Shown one piece after another: positions 53,717 through 64,000 of a stretch of 64,000 bases of DNA (positions are counted from its first letter, which is position 1; each line of letters opens with the position of its first letter). A program made the translations under genes and the position numbers. The stretch is taken from the NCBI GenBank assembly GCA_947184155.2, contig CAMXCT020002678.1:1-64000 (forward strand), given 5' to 3'. The notes under the pieces are model-generated. The model was not told the DNA's origin, did no database searches, and was given only the letters and a program-made list of their open reading frames with translations. The stretch is from Cladocopium goreaui. Lineage: Eukaryota > Sar > Dinophyceae > Suessiales > Symbiodiniaceae.

Positions 53717-55010
53717 CTAATCCTCATCCTCTTCTTCGTCATCGCTCCCCATAAGTGCCGAGAATTTGTTTTTCCTCAGACGGTCAAACAGGTGTATCTT
53801 TCACAAGTGCTATGGGTTTCCACTGATTTTACTCATGCGAACCAATTCTCCAGCTCAAATGGACTGATCTCTTCAGAAAAGTGTCGATGCGACCTGAGGC
53901 TTTCCCTTCTTCTCCTTCTTTTCAGCCTTTTCTGCCTCCTTGCCAACGATGGTGTGGAATCTCATGGCTGTGCACAATGTTACTGCACCCTGATGCGCAA
54001 GTAGCTTACGGTAAACCATTGTAGACTGACAAGAGGATTATGAGGATGTGTTTTTTTCTCTGATCTCCGGACACCGGTTGCCTTCTTTGGCTCTGCAGCC
54101 TTGGCTGGCTTGACCTCGGGGAAGAAATGGCAGCCAGGTATTCAGTTGTAGGCGACTTCATGATGTCCGTTGATGTCTGGCAGATCTGCAATCTCGGTTG
54201 ATCTCTCGCAATCTCGTTTTGGATCGCCCAAGGAACGGGAGCAGCGGCAGGTGCTTCAGGGACAGCGACAGGGGCTGCAGGAGGCGCACTCTCCGCCTGA
54301 GATGATCTGAGTATGACAAGTATGACAGGCATTCACCAGACAAATCTGACAAATCCATCTAAGAATCTCTCAGACTGTTTTTTTTGAAATAGTCGCGCTT
54401 AGGTTCTAGAAGAAAGTTTGCCGTTGAGCATGGGCGATTCCCTGCCTTTCCCTTCTTCTTTCCCTTTTTCTTTGGCTCCTGCGACTGAACAGCTTTGAAC
54501 TGCAGACTGTAACACAAGAAAAGGACCAGTTGACTTCAGAAGGCAGGTCTTCAAGCACCTTGGTTTGCTTGAAATTCGACTTTTGGGTAACATCAATTAA
54601 TAGTTGTGCCAGTGTTGCAGGACTGAGCAATGACTCCTGTAGTTTACTTACTCTGACTGGATTTGGGTTCAAATACCAACAAAGGACTGACAACCGACAC
54701 TACCCGTGGACCAGACTCTTGACTCGGAACAACTGAGCCCGGAAAATAAGAGCACCGAAAATTAAAAAAACACAAATAAAATCGAATCAGGATCTTGCTC
54801 CAGATGTGCAAGCTGTTAAACTCTTTTTAGATTGACTGCTAGATAGAGTCATTCGAAATGGCCACAATCTGTGTCTGATAGCCGCTGATTTCCGTCGCAA
54901 ATCAGCACATCACCCCCATGGTCTCCGCTTCAAACTCCACTGCGGGTGCTGCTTCGTAGATCTGCTCCACCTCGGGCTCTTTCTGAGCAACAACCTCCTC
55001 CTGAGAGCAC
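53717..55010 (-). CDS. acidic-tailed K/E/A/P-rich protein, C-terminal exons
   Basis: The last exon 53717-53774 reads KNKFSALMGSDDEEEDED and ends in TAG (53719-53717). Upstream segments: ~53940-53895 EAEKAEKKEKKGKPQ; ~54120-54065 PEVKPAKAAEPKKATG; ~54298-54235 QAESAPPAAPVAVPEAPA; ~54500-54430 QEPKKKGKKKGKAGN; ~54605-54530 LIDVTQKSNFKQTKVLED; ~55005-54915 EEVVAQKEPEVEQIYEAAP. All are charged or Pro/Ala-rich and probably disordered. It may be the C-terminal part of the WW/coiled-coil gene to the right, as nothing between them clearly ends that gene. A segment near 55425-55375 (SDSEEEDCPWVNFQ) supports continuity. Function unknown. Confidence 0.5.
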
Positions 55011-55059
55011 GTGCAGGGCTGTTTGCGCAAGGAATGAGTATATTGATTTATTTACTTGT

Positions 55060-55345
55060 CAAGTATGTATTCACTCGCTTATCAACTTATCAAAGTATCT
55101 TTCTACTGCTGCCTATCTGCCTGTCTATCTGCCTATCTATCTATCTAATTAATCTATCAATCTATCAATCTGTCAATCTAATCTATCAACCTATCAATCT
55201 ATCAATCTATCAATCTATCAATCTATCTATCTAACTATCCATCTATCCATCTATCCATCTATCCATCCATCCATCCATCCATCCATCCATCTATCACTCT
55301 GTCTATCTACCTACCTACCTTTCTACCTCTCTCTCTCTCTCTCTT
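55060..55345. repeat. (ATCT/ATCA/ATCC)n tetranucleotide microsatellite
   Basis: A long run of atct, atca and atcc units, ending in a (CT)n run. Confidence 0.95.
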
Positions 55346-55974
55346 TAATTTGATGCATCATAACACCCTGAAAATTGACCCACGGGCAGTCCTCTTCTTC
55401 CGAATCGGAGTCTTAGTTTGAAGTGTCAGGTTTCAAATTTGAGCTGAATGTGCACCGTCCAAGGCTTGGAACATTACTTACGGATATGTGCGCATGGCAG
55501 GTGGCAACAATACTTGCAGTCAGACAGGAAAGCTCCCGGCTGCCAAGAAGGGCGAATGCGTTCTTTGTGCCCGGCATGATGAAGCTGTGATGGGCCTTGT
55601 CCTCTTTCGCAATTCAACTGAGTGCAAGTCATCAAAGGGAGCGAAACAAGCCTCACTGCCATTGGGGGAAGACTGAGACCACCTCATTACAAAATTTAGG
55701 AATAGCAGGGGCAACCACTGCCAGTACAAACTAGCCTTAATCTTTCAATAGTCCCTTCAATGCACTGACGTACGGTAGAATCTCCTTGCACACCGCGGTC
55801 GAAGGAGGTGCAGAAAATGGCTTGAGCTACGTGGCAGCAAGGGTAGTTAGAGTCTCGTGTCTCATGTACAGCTTGAAAAGCTCAGATACCCCAAACATCC
55901 CCAAATAGATCCTTTGGGCAAAACTTAAATATACATCAAATACTATGAGATATGACATATGCATAGATATATAT

Positions 55975-56008
<34 letters not shown>

Positions 56009-57615
56009 TATATATATATGATATATGTGTGTGTGTGTCAAAATCCTGCACTGCATCATATCAGCATGTAGTGTCATGTTCAGTGGGATGTCGCAGCGTA
56101 GAATTTGAATCCTCGCGTTTTCCATTCACTTACCAAACCAAATAGACGAATTCACTTGCAACTTGAGGCAGCGGCGTGTTCTTCACCAACCTCAGATCGA
56201 CTTCACTACAAATCCGTGATATGGGGGGCCCTGCCATGACATCTTCAAGCGGATTCAGTAAAATCATGAATCTAAGACTTTAAAATTCTGGTCAAGAAAG
56301 GTTTAACAGCTTTCCAAATGTTCCAAGCAACTTCTGTCCGTTGAGAAGAGTTCCATGAGCTGAACCCAAGTCTTGCAGGAAAGTGAAGCAGCCCTGTCGG
56401 TTCACCTGACCAAATGCTTCAAATCCACCCAAATCCACCCAAATGCAATGATCCACCTATATCCACCTGTTCGCTTCAGTATCTTGAGCTTTTCTTGCCT
56501 GGGCATGCTTTCTGGAAACCGTCTCGTGACCTGGCATAAGTACAGTCAAACGACAAACTCATGCCTAACTCATGCCTGGGTCAAAACTTGCTAGTAAATC
56601 ACCATGGAATCGCTGTTTCAAGAAACTCATGCCTAAGTCATGCCCAAATCTTAAAACACCATGGAATCGCGTGCGTATGTATAAGAAAAATGTTTCCACA
56701 CTTGGGAAAATCAAATGTTCGCAAAAATCCGTCTACAGTTGCAAGATCTATTAACAATATGGAAAAGGTACTCTTGATGCTAAACACAACCTAAAAGCAA
56801 GATTTATTAACAATATGGAAAAGGTACCCTTGATGCTAAACACAACCTAAACGCGAGATTTATTAACAGTTTAACAAAAACTATTCCAAAGACCAAATCC
56901 AACAAAACATTGCAATTCCTATGCGTTTTACTAAAAAGGCACGACTTTTCAAATCAAGTGCTCCCAGCTATTTACGATGATTTCCAAATTTTAGGCACGA
57001 CTTTAGCATTCCACTGTACAGATGGCGATTCTGCATGGAACATCCAAAAGCCAGTATCATGACAGATAGGAAGAGATGGCAAACGATCAAGGGTCTAAGA
57101 CCCAAGCCAGCACGAATATCTATTGGAGGACATCTGCCGATCGTCCAAGTGGTTTGCGTCGGTGACAAGATGAATCTTCCTGAATGGAAGGCCCCAGAAA
57201 TTCCCGAGTTTCCCAGGCACATGTCAGGGAACAAGATGAACACCCAAAAGTCAGAGGAAGTGTAGAATTTGCTCAGGAATCTCAGCAGATTGCAAGGCAA
57301 GAATCCTATTCTCTCACCACCTTTGAAAACGTCAAAGCACGGAGCTTCAATATGGTCGGACGGCTCCTTACGCAAAGGAAGTGCCACAGGGATTGGTCTG
57401 CACTGACAGCCTGAAAGACCCCAATAACAAGTGGCTCAACGCATATCCTTTTGGAAATGTCCTGGGGACGCCCTCAACCGGTAATCCCTAACAGCCCAGA
57501 TCGAGAAAGTTACTCTATTTACTGATATTTACTGTGTGTTTTAAAAAAATGGTTCTCTAACTCCAACTTTTTAGACAGCACTTTCAATACCAATGCTGGA
57601 GCAGCCATTCGGCTA
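55346..57615. other. intron-like region with microsatellite and 56-bp repeat
   Basis: An AT/ATAC/TG microsatellite lies at 55965-56040. A 56-bp direct repeat with starts at 56741, 56797 and 56853 (two full copies and a partial one) contains attaacaatatggaaaaggt. Apart from a short acidic segment near 55400 no convincing exon was found. Confidence 0.45.
56741..56868. repeat. 56-bp direct repeat, 2.3 copies
   Basis: The copies share attaacaatatggaaaaggt and ttgatgctaaacacaacc with few differences. Confidence 0.9.
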
Positions 57616-57619
57616 AGGA

Positions 57620-60600
57620 TGGCCATCCATGCCGGTAGCAGAAACATCAGCTGCCGAGGGTAGTAGCTCCACAAAGGCTCCCGGCTCCTCAATGCGTTGG
57701 TTCTTTTGGCTATTAGCTGCAGCTTCCCGTCGAAGGCGCTCAGCTTCCGCCTGGAGCCAGATCAATGATTTGCGCCGTGGTATGTAATGATTCGCAGTGG
57801 TATGCTATAGTTTTAGGATGTCTTAGGTCTTCAGTGTTACAGTCTGTCATTGTTTGTCTCCCTACAAGCAACTGATAGGATCGCGATGCATTGATGAATC
57901 AGTCATTGCCTTCTTCCGGAGGTCTGCTTCGGCTTTTTTCTTCTCCTCCTCGGATTCGAGCTTCTTTCGCTCCAGCAAGGCTTGTCGCACCCGTTCTGCC
58001 TGAACAGAGGCCCAGTGCAAAGGAAGCGAACGCCATGAGGTGATCTGTCCTGCCTCAAGCTGTATCTTGTCAGACTCCTCCTGATCACAATCTGCATCAG
58101 TTTGAAATCAGAAACTTGGCACCTACGAACTGACTAAGAACTCGTCCAGAATCTCAGTCCTTCTTTTGCCTCTCGCGTGACATGGCCCATTCAAACTCTG
58201 CCTCCTGCCAAGCCAATTTAAGGGTTGCAGCGTGGGGTTTCTTGGGCTCAAAGGCAGGCAGCACTCCTTCCGGGCCATCTCAGTTCGAGCTTTCCACAGT
58301 GCAATCCTTTCCTGGGTCACCGATTATTCTAGGAATATGACAGCTGGAAGGGAACAAAGTCGTGTCACCGAATGTTGCAGAATGGAGATGTGATGGCAAG
58401 ACTATGGACTATGGTACTGGCATCATGCCATAAGAAGCTGAAAGCGGAAGTAAAAGCCAAAACAAAGACGGAAGGCATGAGCCCAGCTTAGCCCTGCTCT
58501 GCTTCTATCCTTTGTTCCTCCTCTTCTCTTCGCCTCTCTTCCTCCTTTCGTCGTTTTTCCTTTCAGCAAGCCAAGAACAAATCCATTTCGAAAGAGAGAG
58601 AGAGAGAGGTTTGCTGACTTGCAGCTTTACAATCAAAACCCTCGCGAAGGCCGTCCTCCTCCTTGATCCTCCGTTCCTCCCAGCAAAACATGTGCAGACT
58701 AGTATGAATACTGGGGGATGCCAACGTCATGCCGCTGGGGCACTTTTGGCAATGGAAAACTTGATTAACAAGTTTGACTTGCATGTCAGCACCACAAACA
58801 CAACAATTCCCTCATCTCCTCTTCCTCCTTCCTTCGACGCTCTGCTTCTGCCTGTTCACAGCCCAGCAAAGCATGCACTAACAATTTGCGCCAAGGTTGC
58901 AGGGGTATGTGGAAATTTCCCACAGACATATACCTATACATATCAGACAGCCCAGGCAGCACGAAAATTTGCTGTACATCGCTGCGTTCTCATGATGTTT
59001 CACGAGCATTTAACTCTCGTCTTTGTGAACTGCACAGACCTCATCACCTACATGCATCCCATTTCACTGTCATGTCCTCCTCCCTTTCTCTTCGCTCCTC
59101 ATCTTGTTTCCTCATGTTCTGCTTGCGATTATCATTGATGTCAACTATACGCCGCATCAAATGCAGCTCAGGCCCAATGAAGCCCTGAGTCAAGCGCCAC
59201 TTTGCCAGTTCTTCTTTTGAAACCAGTTCCTTCTCCTCCTCTGAGCCTACCAGACTTCATTCCGCATCGTGATAAAAGAGACAAATGAAGTTAAGAGCTG
59301 GTGGTTGTCGCAAACTGTGGCTGATCTGCCTCCTTCATCCTCTTGTTTCTCTTTGTCTGCCTTCGGAAGAGTGCGATTTATGGATTTGGTGAACTAGGGC
59401 AGTTGCAGCTGGAGACATCATCAGAACTGACACGGTTGACACAACTGACAGAGTCGGGGAAAACTCAGGTCGCATACGTCGCATACGTCGCAAACGTCGC
59501 ATACGTTGCATACGCGGTGTGAGTCGCATATGGTCACATCTTGCTGACCTCCTTCAGCAAAGCTCGCTTTGCAGCGCGCTGCTGCCGCACCATCTCTTGA
59601 CGGGCAGCCTCCGCAGCCTCAGCCTCCTAGCAATGCTCGCCGAGAGATTGCTATAAAATTCATGACGTTCCCAAATGCCTATGATGCTTTGTATTTCATG
59701 GATTTGTTGCAACAACCTTGGAACCCTTTTCTGGTGGCCAACTCACAGAACCAATGGCCAAACTGCTGGCAATGCTGGCACTTCTCCGCATGACTTTCCT
59801 GTGTTGTTCGCTAGCCGCTAGCAGATCTCTCTATCTCTCTCTCTTTCCCTCTCTCCATCGCTTCGCTAGCAGATGACAGCAGCTGTTTTGGACCATCTTT
59901 TGCTTCCCGCCCGCTTTCCACACCCCTCTGCAACTCTAAAGGAAACACCACTCGAAATTAGAAGCGCTCTCAGTGCATCCGCTAAGACCATTCCACTTCC
60001 CACCTTTCACGGTGCCTTTTAGGTTCCAGCTCTGGCCTCTGCTTCTTGGCGCAAGCGCTCTGCCTTATCAGCAGGGTCCTGAAGCAAGTGCTTGAGGCCA
60101 CCACTGGTGAATGAACTGCTCCTCAAATATCCCTAAATCATGAACAAGTTCAAAAAACTTTGTCGGAAATCGTCAAACCTTCTAAACTGCATAAGTTGCA
60201 CTGGCTTGGAGACTTCGCAAATTGCCTCAAAATCTTCCACATCCAGAGGGCTGACACCTGACATCTTGCTGCGAGTGTCACTTGCGACTGCTGTCTTCCT
60301 TTTTTGATCTTTTTTGATGTGTTTTCACGGTTTTCAGCAGCTGGCCTGGCTCTTCAGCCTCACCTTCAGTTTTTCGGCGCCGTGGCCCTTCAGGTCTCTT
60401 TGACGAGATATGCCTACAGCTCCATGGAGCTCTGAAGTCACCGTGTTCGGCTCTGTTCAGTTCTGTTTGGCCCTGCCTTTCACCTGGATGTTCAGCTTGA
60501 GTTCGCTTGGTCGCTGGGTGCGCATAGAAATAGGCGCCAGGCTTCGAACGTGATTCCACCTTGAAGTCTGCTTGGTCTTTTTTTACTCAATACATGGAAA

Positions 60601-60728
60601 AGAATGGAAAAGAAGTGCCAAACTCTCCTGGATCCCAAACTCTCAGAAAACTGCGAATGCTTTTGCCAAGGCTTTCACGCGAATCCAGCCCGGCGGTAAC
60701 CCTTTTGAATCCGCTGACCGGTGCGACC
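57620..60728 (-). CDS. WW-domain protein with long charged coiled coil
   Basis: Exons 60679-60728 (SHRSADSKGLPPGWIR) and 60484-60559 (VESRSKPGAYFYAHPATK then RTQAEHP) join in frame to a WW domain: LPPGW, aromatic pair, T..TQ and the closing P are present, but the second Trp is Ala. Such domains bind proline-rich peptides. Many short exons then give R/E/K/A-rich helix: ~60085 DKAERLRQEAEARAG; ~59640-59550 EAEAAEAARQEMVRQQR; ~59120 RKQDEERREREE; ~58560-58505 KRRKEEERRREEEEQRIE; ~57995-57905 AERVRQALLERKKLESEEE; ~57755-57625 LQAEAERLRREAAANSQ. The layout (N-terminal WW, long coiled coil) resembles centriolar CEP164-type or other cytoskeletal proteins, which is a guess. The start exon is not resolved; the gene may continue into the exons at 53.7-55.0 kb. 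Confidence 0.6.
59463..59530. repeat. 9-bp tandem repeat cgcatacgt
   Basis: About six imperfect copies of gtcgcatac in an intron of the coiled-coil gene. Confidence 0.9.
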
Positions 60729-60729
60729 C

Positions 60730-61144
60730 TGCTGCACGCAGCTTCTTTGTCTTAACCATGGCTACGAAAAAGGGCCAGCTACAAGTAAAGAGCAAAGGTC
60801 AAAGCCATTGGATCTCTGGACTGTAGAAAATGTATGACATGGATTTGCATGGATCTGCAAAACATGCTTTTTTTTTCTGCAAACGTCCTGCACTCCATGC
60901 AAAGAATCATTCTGGCCAGCAAAGCATGCATTCTGCATGAGTTTCCTTTGCTGTCTTCGCAAAAGTTGTTTCTCCAAAACTTAGATAGCCAAAAAAAGAA
61001 ATATCCACAGAGGCCATGGAACATGCCCCCATGCTCCCGCCAGTAGTAGTAAGGGACAGCAAAGCCCAAAACATGACATAGCCTGCATGGACCTGGAAAG
61101 GAAACAGCGGATTGCTCGCACCTCCTCCAGTAGTGAGTGTTGCT
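60730..61144. other. short spacer between nitrate reductase and the WW gene
   Basis: This spacer of about 400 bp probably holds the 3' end of nitrate reductase mRNA and the start of the next gene. A TTTTCTACAG acceptor followed by an ATG (near 60830-60810) is a possible trans-splice site and start, but its phase does not join the WW exon directly. Confidence 0.35.
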
Positions 61145-63940
61145 TCAGAAGCAAAAAATGTCATCATCTTTGTACCCCATGGCATGCAGCGCAGGGTAGC
61201 AAGCCTTCTCCAGCATCACAGGAGGCCCACACATCAAGCAAACGCCTGCACCACTCGCTGGGAAGAGAGCAGCTTTGGTCATGGCTCCATCAACGAAGCC
61301 AACATACCCCTGCCAAGTTGCATAGTTTTTGACTGGGCTTGCGTTTTTCTCCGCTGCAGGGGTTAGCCTGTCCACAGTGAGGCTCAGTACAAAGCGGTCA
61401 GGATGCTTTGCTGCCAGTTCTTCCAGAATGTCTCGTGCAAGAATATCATCTACGGTACGATTGGCATAGAGAAAGCGCACTTTGGTCGTGTCTTTGGGAT
61501 CGCGGAGAATGGCAGACAGGACCTGGTAGCACGGAGTGAGGCCAGTGCCACCAGCAATCATGGAAATCTCCTTGCAAAAGCAAGACTTGCCGTTCATGAC
61601 ATAGTGACCCTTCCCTTTGTACTCAAACTCACCAATGGGCCCCTTCACATCAATCGCATCGCCTATCTTCATGGATTCCAAATGCTGGGACATCTTGCCA
61701 CCTTCTGGAAAGTTGGGGTGGACACCTCTGAAGTACACCTTCACAAGCAGGTCAACATGACCCAAAGTGCTGTCATCTGTCATGGGTGTGTAAGCCCTCA
61801 TCACAGGCTTGCCGTCGATCTTGGCTTTCAAAGTAATGTGCTGACCAGTAGGAAGCCCTAGCCGCATTGATGGAGGCAACTTGAAGCGGAAGATGCGAGC
61901 ATCATGATTCACAGCAATCTTCTCCGAAAGGTAAAGCTGCAAGCTGACTCGAGGATTCAAGAATGCTGAAGGTCCAGAGAACGAGAAAGCAGAGAGTGCA
62001 ACAAACAAAGGTGAGAACGAGAACGAGAAAGCCTTCCAAAACTGACCAGCAAGGCCGAACAAAGGTCGCAGCAAAAGCCAGGGTACGAAACCCATGGAGG
62101 ATATGGCGCTTGCGACTGTAAGCGGATGGACTGCGCTCAAGGCAGGCTCATCACTTGACGGGCCAAGGCGGCCAATGTAGTAGTCGTTCAACATCTCCCA
62201 TGCACGTGTTGAGTGCACTGCTTCGAAATCCTCCGTGGCCTCCATGCCTCCAACGAGCAGAATGGATGAAGCTCCCCCAGGATGATCCTTCAGAAAAGGT
62301 GTGCCATCATAGACGTTGTCATTCACAACAAACCAACAGGACTTCTCAGAAGCATGCTGCTTCACCTCTGCCATACTGATACTCCTGACGTTCAATTCCT
62401 TGGAAGCCTTGGAAACCTTGGACTGCAACGAGATTGGATTCTGCGTGGCTTTGGCGCCTGTCCACAGAGCCGCCACTGGCCTCATGGGTGCCATACCCGT
62501 CTTGCCACGTGTTGCTTCAACTGCAAACTTCTCATTGAACTCGCCAGCAGCATCAGTCATCCAACCACCAGGCATTGATCCCTGTGTTGGGTGTTCGAAC
62601 CACGTCATGCCCCTCTCGCGGTGTATTTTGATCCGGTAGATCGGATTATTCAACATGCCCATGACGGTCCAGGTGAGTTGCACAGGCTGGGAGTTCTGAT
62701 TGGAATCCCAAGCACGGCAGCAAATTTCTTCACAGGTTTCTAGCCTTCTTATGTCCACTTCTGTCTCCCACCAAGCCCAACACCAGTGCTTGTCAGTACC
62801 ACGAGCTTCTGCAATCTCATCTTCGGGTCTTGTGAGCTCCGTGATCTCCCACGACTTTCCAGAGTCCAAAGAAATCTCCGCACGAATGATCTTGTGGCCT
62901 CCACCAGTGTAGGCATAGCCAGACACTTTCAAAGTAGACATCGTCTCCGTTGACGCCTCCGTAGATGCCTTTGGCGCGTCCAGCACGAGGGAGTTGTGAC
63001 GTGGCTCAAACATGGCAGAGTTGATATTCATGTGATTGATGATGTACTCCGGTTTGTACCACCATCCTTCTGCGTAAGCCAGGTCCGCATCCACATGTGG
63101 TGGCAGCACGCGGTTGTCGAAGTAATGGTAGTGGTTTTCAGAGGGCTTGTCTGAGACCCACATGCTGCTGAGCCACTTGATCATGCGGCCCCCAATGCAG
63201 CCAGGCAGAAGTGTGCGCAATGGGAAACCATGGTCTGGAGTTAAAAGCTCTCCGTTTTGCTTGAAAGCAAGCAGCACATCTCGTTCTCTGTCAAGGGCCC
63301 AGCCCAAGTCAATGGAAGTTCCGTAGGAACCTGTCTTGCCTTGAGGCAGTTCACCCAAGGGACCCTCAAAATGAACAAAGCGATGCTCCTTCGAAGGCCG
63401 AGTGATGCCCACTGCTGCAAGCACGTCGCACAGCCGAACCCCTGTCCAAACAGAGTTGCCAACAGCGCCTGCCCCCCAATCAAAACCAACAGTCTTCTTG
63501 GTCATATTTTGTTCCTTCCGACGGTTGCCTGCGCAAATGAAGGTGACCGGCATGGAAACGATGCTTCCCCATTCTCCGGAGGCAATCTGCTCCATGCTGA
63601 GGTCAATGGGTTTTGGCACTCCTGTGATTTTCAACTTGTGCTCAGACCAGGAAAGCTGCGGCACAGCACCATGGTTCCGTACCACATGCAAAGAAGGAGG
63701 AGTGATCCAACCAGCTTCCTGCAAATGCTTCAACGGTGCCTCTGAGTTGAAGGGATGTGCTCCAGTGTTGCGCAGCATGGCTGGGTGCCTCTTGATCCAG
63801 TTGTCCGGTGTACCAGCATCACGTGCATCTACCTCCGATGCATCCTGACGTGGAGGCATTTCCAGGCTAGTGTCCCACAGAGATGTCGACAAAGCAATCT
63901 TCCCGTCCACCATCTTTCCATCTCGCATGGGTTCGGCCAT
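61145..63940 (-). CDS. NR: assimilatory nitrate reductase (NAD(P)H), intronless
   Basis: 931 codons without an intron. It reduces nitrate to nitrite in the cytosol using NAD(P)H. Domains: molybdenum-cofactor domain, about residues 60-300, with the ligand Cys136 in FICAGNRR; Mo dimerisation domain 310-470; cytochrome b5 520-592 with haem ligands His553 (DHPGG) and His576 (AVHS); FAD domain from about 663 with RAYTP (715-719); NAD(P)H domain with GGTGLTP (797-803) and CGPP (904-907), ending DDDIFCF. All three cofactor sites look intact and the length matches the family. The N-terminus has no clear transit peptide. The stretch 604-660, between haem and FAD domains, is unusually long and hydrophobic (SMGFVPWLLLRPLFGLAG). 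The start was chosen as the first ATG 32 nt after a TTTTTCAG acceptor. It is the only long single-exon host gene in the window. Confidence 0.97.
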   Translation of the reverse strand: MAEPMRDGKMVDGKIALSTSLWDTSLEMPPRQDASEVDARDAGTPDNWIKRHPAMLRNTGAHPFNSEAPLKHLQEAGWITPPSLHVVRNHGAVPQLSWSEHKLKITGVPKPIDLSMEQIASGEWGSIVSMPVTFICAGNRRKEQNMTKKTVGFDWGAGAVGNSVWTGVRLCDVLAAVGITRPSKEHRFVHFEGPLGELPQGKTGSYGTSIDLGWALDRERDVLLAFKQNGELLTPDHGFPLRTLLPGCIGGRMIKWLSSMWVSDKPSENHYHYFDNRVLPPHVDADLAYAEGWWYKPEYIINHMNINSAMFEPRHNSLVLDAPKASTEASTETMSTLKVSGYAYTGGGHKIIRAEISLDSGKSWEITELTRPEDEIAEARGTDKHWCWAWWETEVDIRRLETCEEICCRAWDSNQNSQPVQLTWTVMGMLNNPIYRIKIHRERGMTWFEHPTQGSMPGGWMTDAAGEFNEKFAVEATRGKTGMAPMRPVAALWTGAKATQNPISLQSKVSKASKELNVRSISMAEVKQHASEKSCWFVVNDNVYDGTPFLKDHPGGASSILLVGGMEATEDFEAVHSTRAWEMLNDYYIGRLGPSSDEPALSAVHPLTVASAISSMGFVPWLLLRPLFGLAGQFWKAFSFSFSPLFVALSAFSFSGPSAFLNPRVSLQLYLSEKIAVNHDARIFRFKLPPSMRLGLPTGQHITLKAKIDGKPVMRAYTPMTDDSTLGHVDLLVKVYFRGVHPNFPEGGKMSQHLESMKIGDAIDVKGPIGEFEYKGKGHYVMNGKSCFCKEISMIAGGTGLTPCYQVLSAILRDPKDTTKVRFLYANRTVDDILARDILEELAAKHPDRFVLSLTVDRLTPAAEKNASPVKNYATWQGYVGFVDGAMTKAALFPASGAGVCLMCGPPVMLEKACYPALHAMGYKDDDIFCF

Positions 63941-63964
63941 CCTGAGGGCCCTCTATGCTCAAGC

Positions 63965-63985
63965 AATGTGAGCTGAAAAACCTGT
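63965..63985 (-). promoter_or_regulatory. probable spliced-leader acceptor of nitrate reductase
   Basis: On the minus strand a pyrimidine run GGTTTTTCAG ends at 63973, 32 nt upstream of the ATG. Dinoflagellate mRNAs receive a 22-nt leader at such AG sites. Confidence 0.5.
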
Positions 63986-64000
63986 AGCGGCCCCAACAGT

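Noticed and set aside
1-64000. tRNA, rRNA, CRISPR or bacterial-type operon signals
   Set aside because: None recognised on either strand; the repeats present are contiguous satellites without regular spacers.

Overview
The window looks like nuclear DNA of a dinoflagellate, most likely Symbiodiniaceae/Suessiales. Four things point that way. (1) Every gene I can identify lies on the minus strand. (2) The genes are cut into many tiny exons whose joints, fixed by conserved protein motifs, often use GC or GA in place of GT at the donor, and almost always read AG|G at the acceptor. (3) A degenerate copy of the dinoflagellate spliced leader is present. (4) There is a huge Ty1/copia-type element together with long simple-sequence satellites. 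No plus-strand gene, rRNA, tRNA or CRISPR array was recognised. 

Layout. 1-18016: a giant copia-like retrotransposon on the minus strand, cut by the left edge. A 3232-residue Gag-Pol (8009-17707) is followed by a second reading frame of at least 2669 residues (1-8009), joined by a TGATG stop/start overlap. The second frame carries a Tpt1/KptA-like RNA 2'-phosphotransferase domain, zinc motifs and a possible methyltransferase-like N-terminus. A candidate 229-bp LTR lies at 17788-18016. 18137-24720: about 28 exons of a myosin motor domain from the SH3-like region to the converter; the retroelement follows directly in the same orientation, so it appears to sit in a myosin intron. 25.5-33.7 kb: further minus-strand exons, including a large exon of DGSL repeats and coiled-coil exons. 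34515-35993: an ATG8 gene with a 19-nt microexon. 36.2-37.2 kb: an unrecognised gene. 37.7-41.3 kb: five adjacent repeat arrays (16-bp satellite, 71/72-bp repeat, GA-rich repeat, degenerate TTTAGGG telomere-like repeat, AGCAG repeat). 41660-42570: a small orphan gene. 42973-44559: a divergent phosphagen kinase. 45.5-52.2 kb: ends and pieces of several unrecognised genes, one Lys/Ser-rich. 53.7-60.7 kb: a WW-domain and charged coiled-coil gene or genes. 61145-63940: an uninterrupted 931-residue assimilatory nitrate reductase. 

The host genes are unrelated housekeeping functions (motor, autophagy, energy buffering, nitrogen assimilation) in a head-to-tail array, as is usual for dinoflagellates, whose mRNAs are individualised by spliced-leader trans-splicing. 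The most unusual item is the retroelement's second ORF. Exon limits outside the myosin, ATG8 and phosphagen kinase genes are approximate because no transcript evidence is available.
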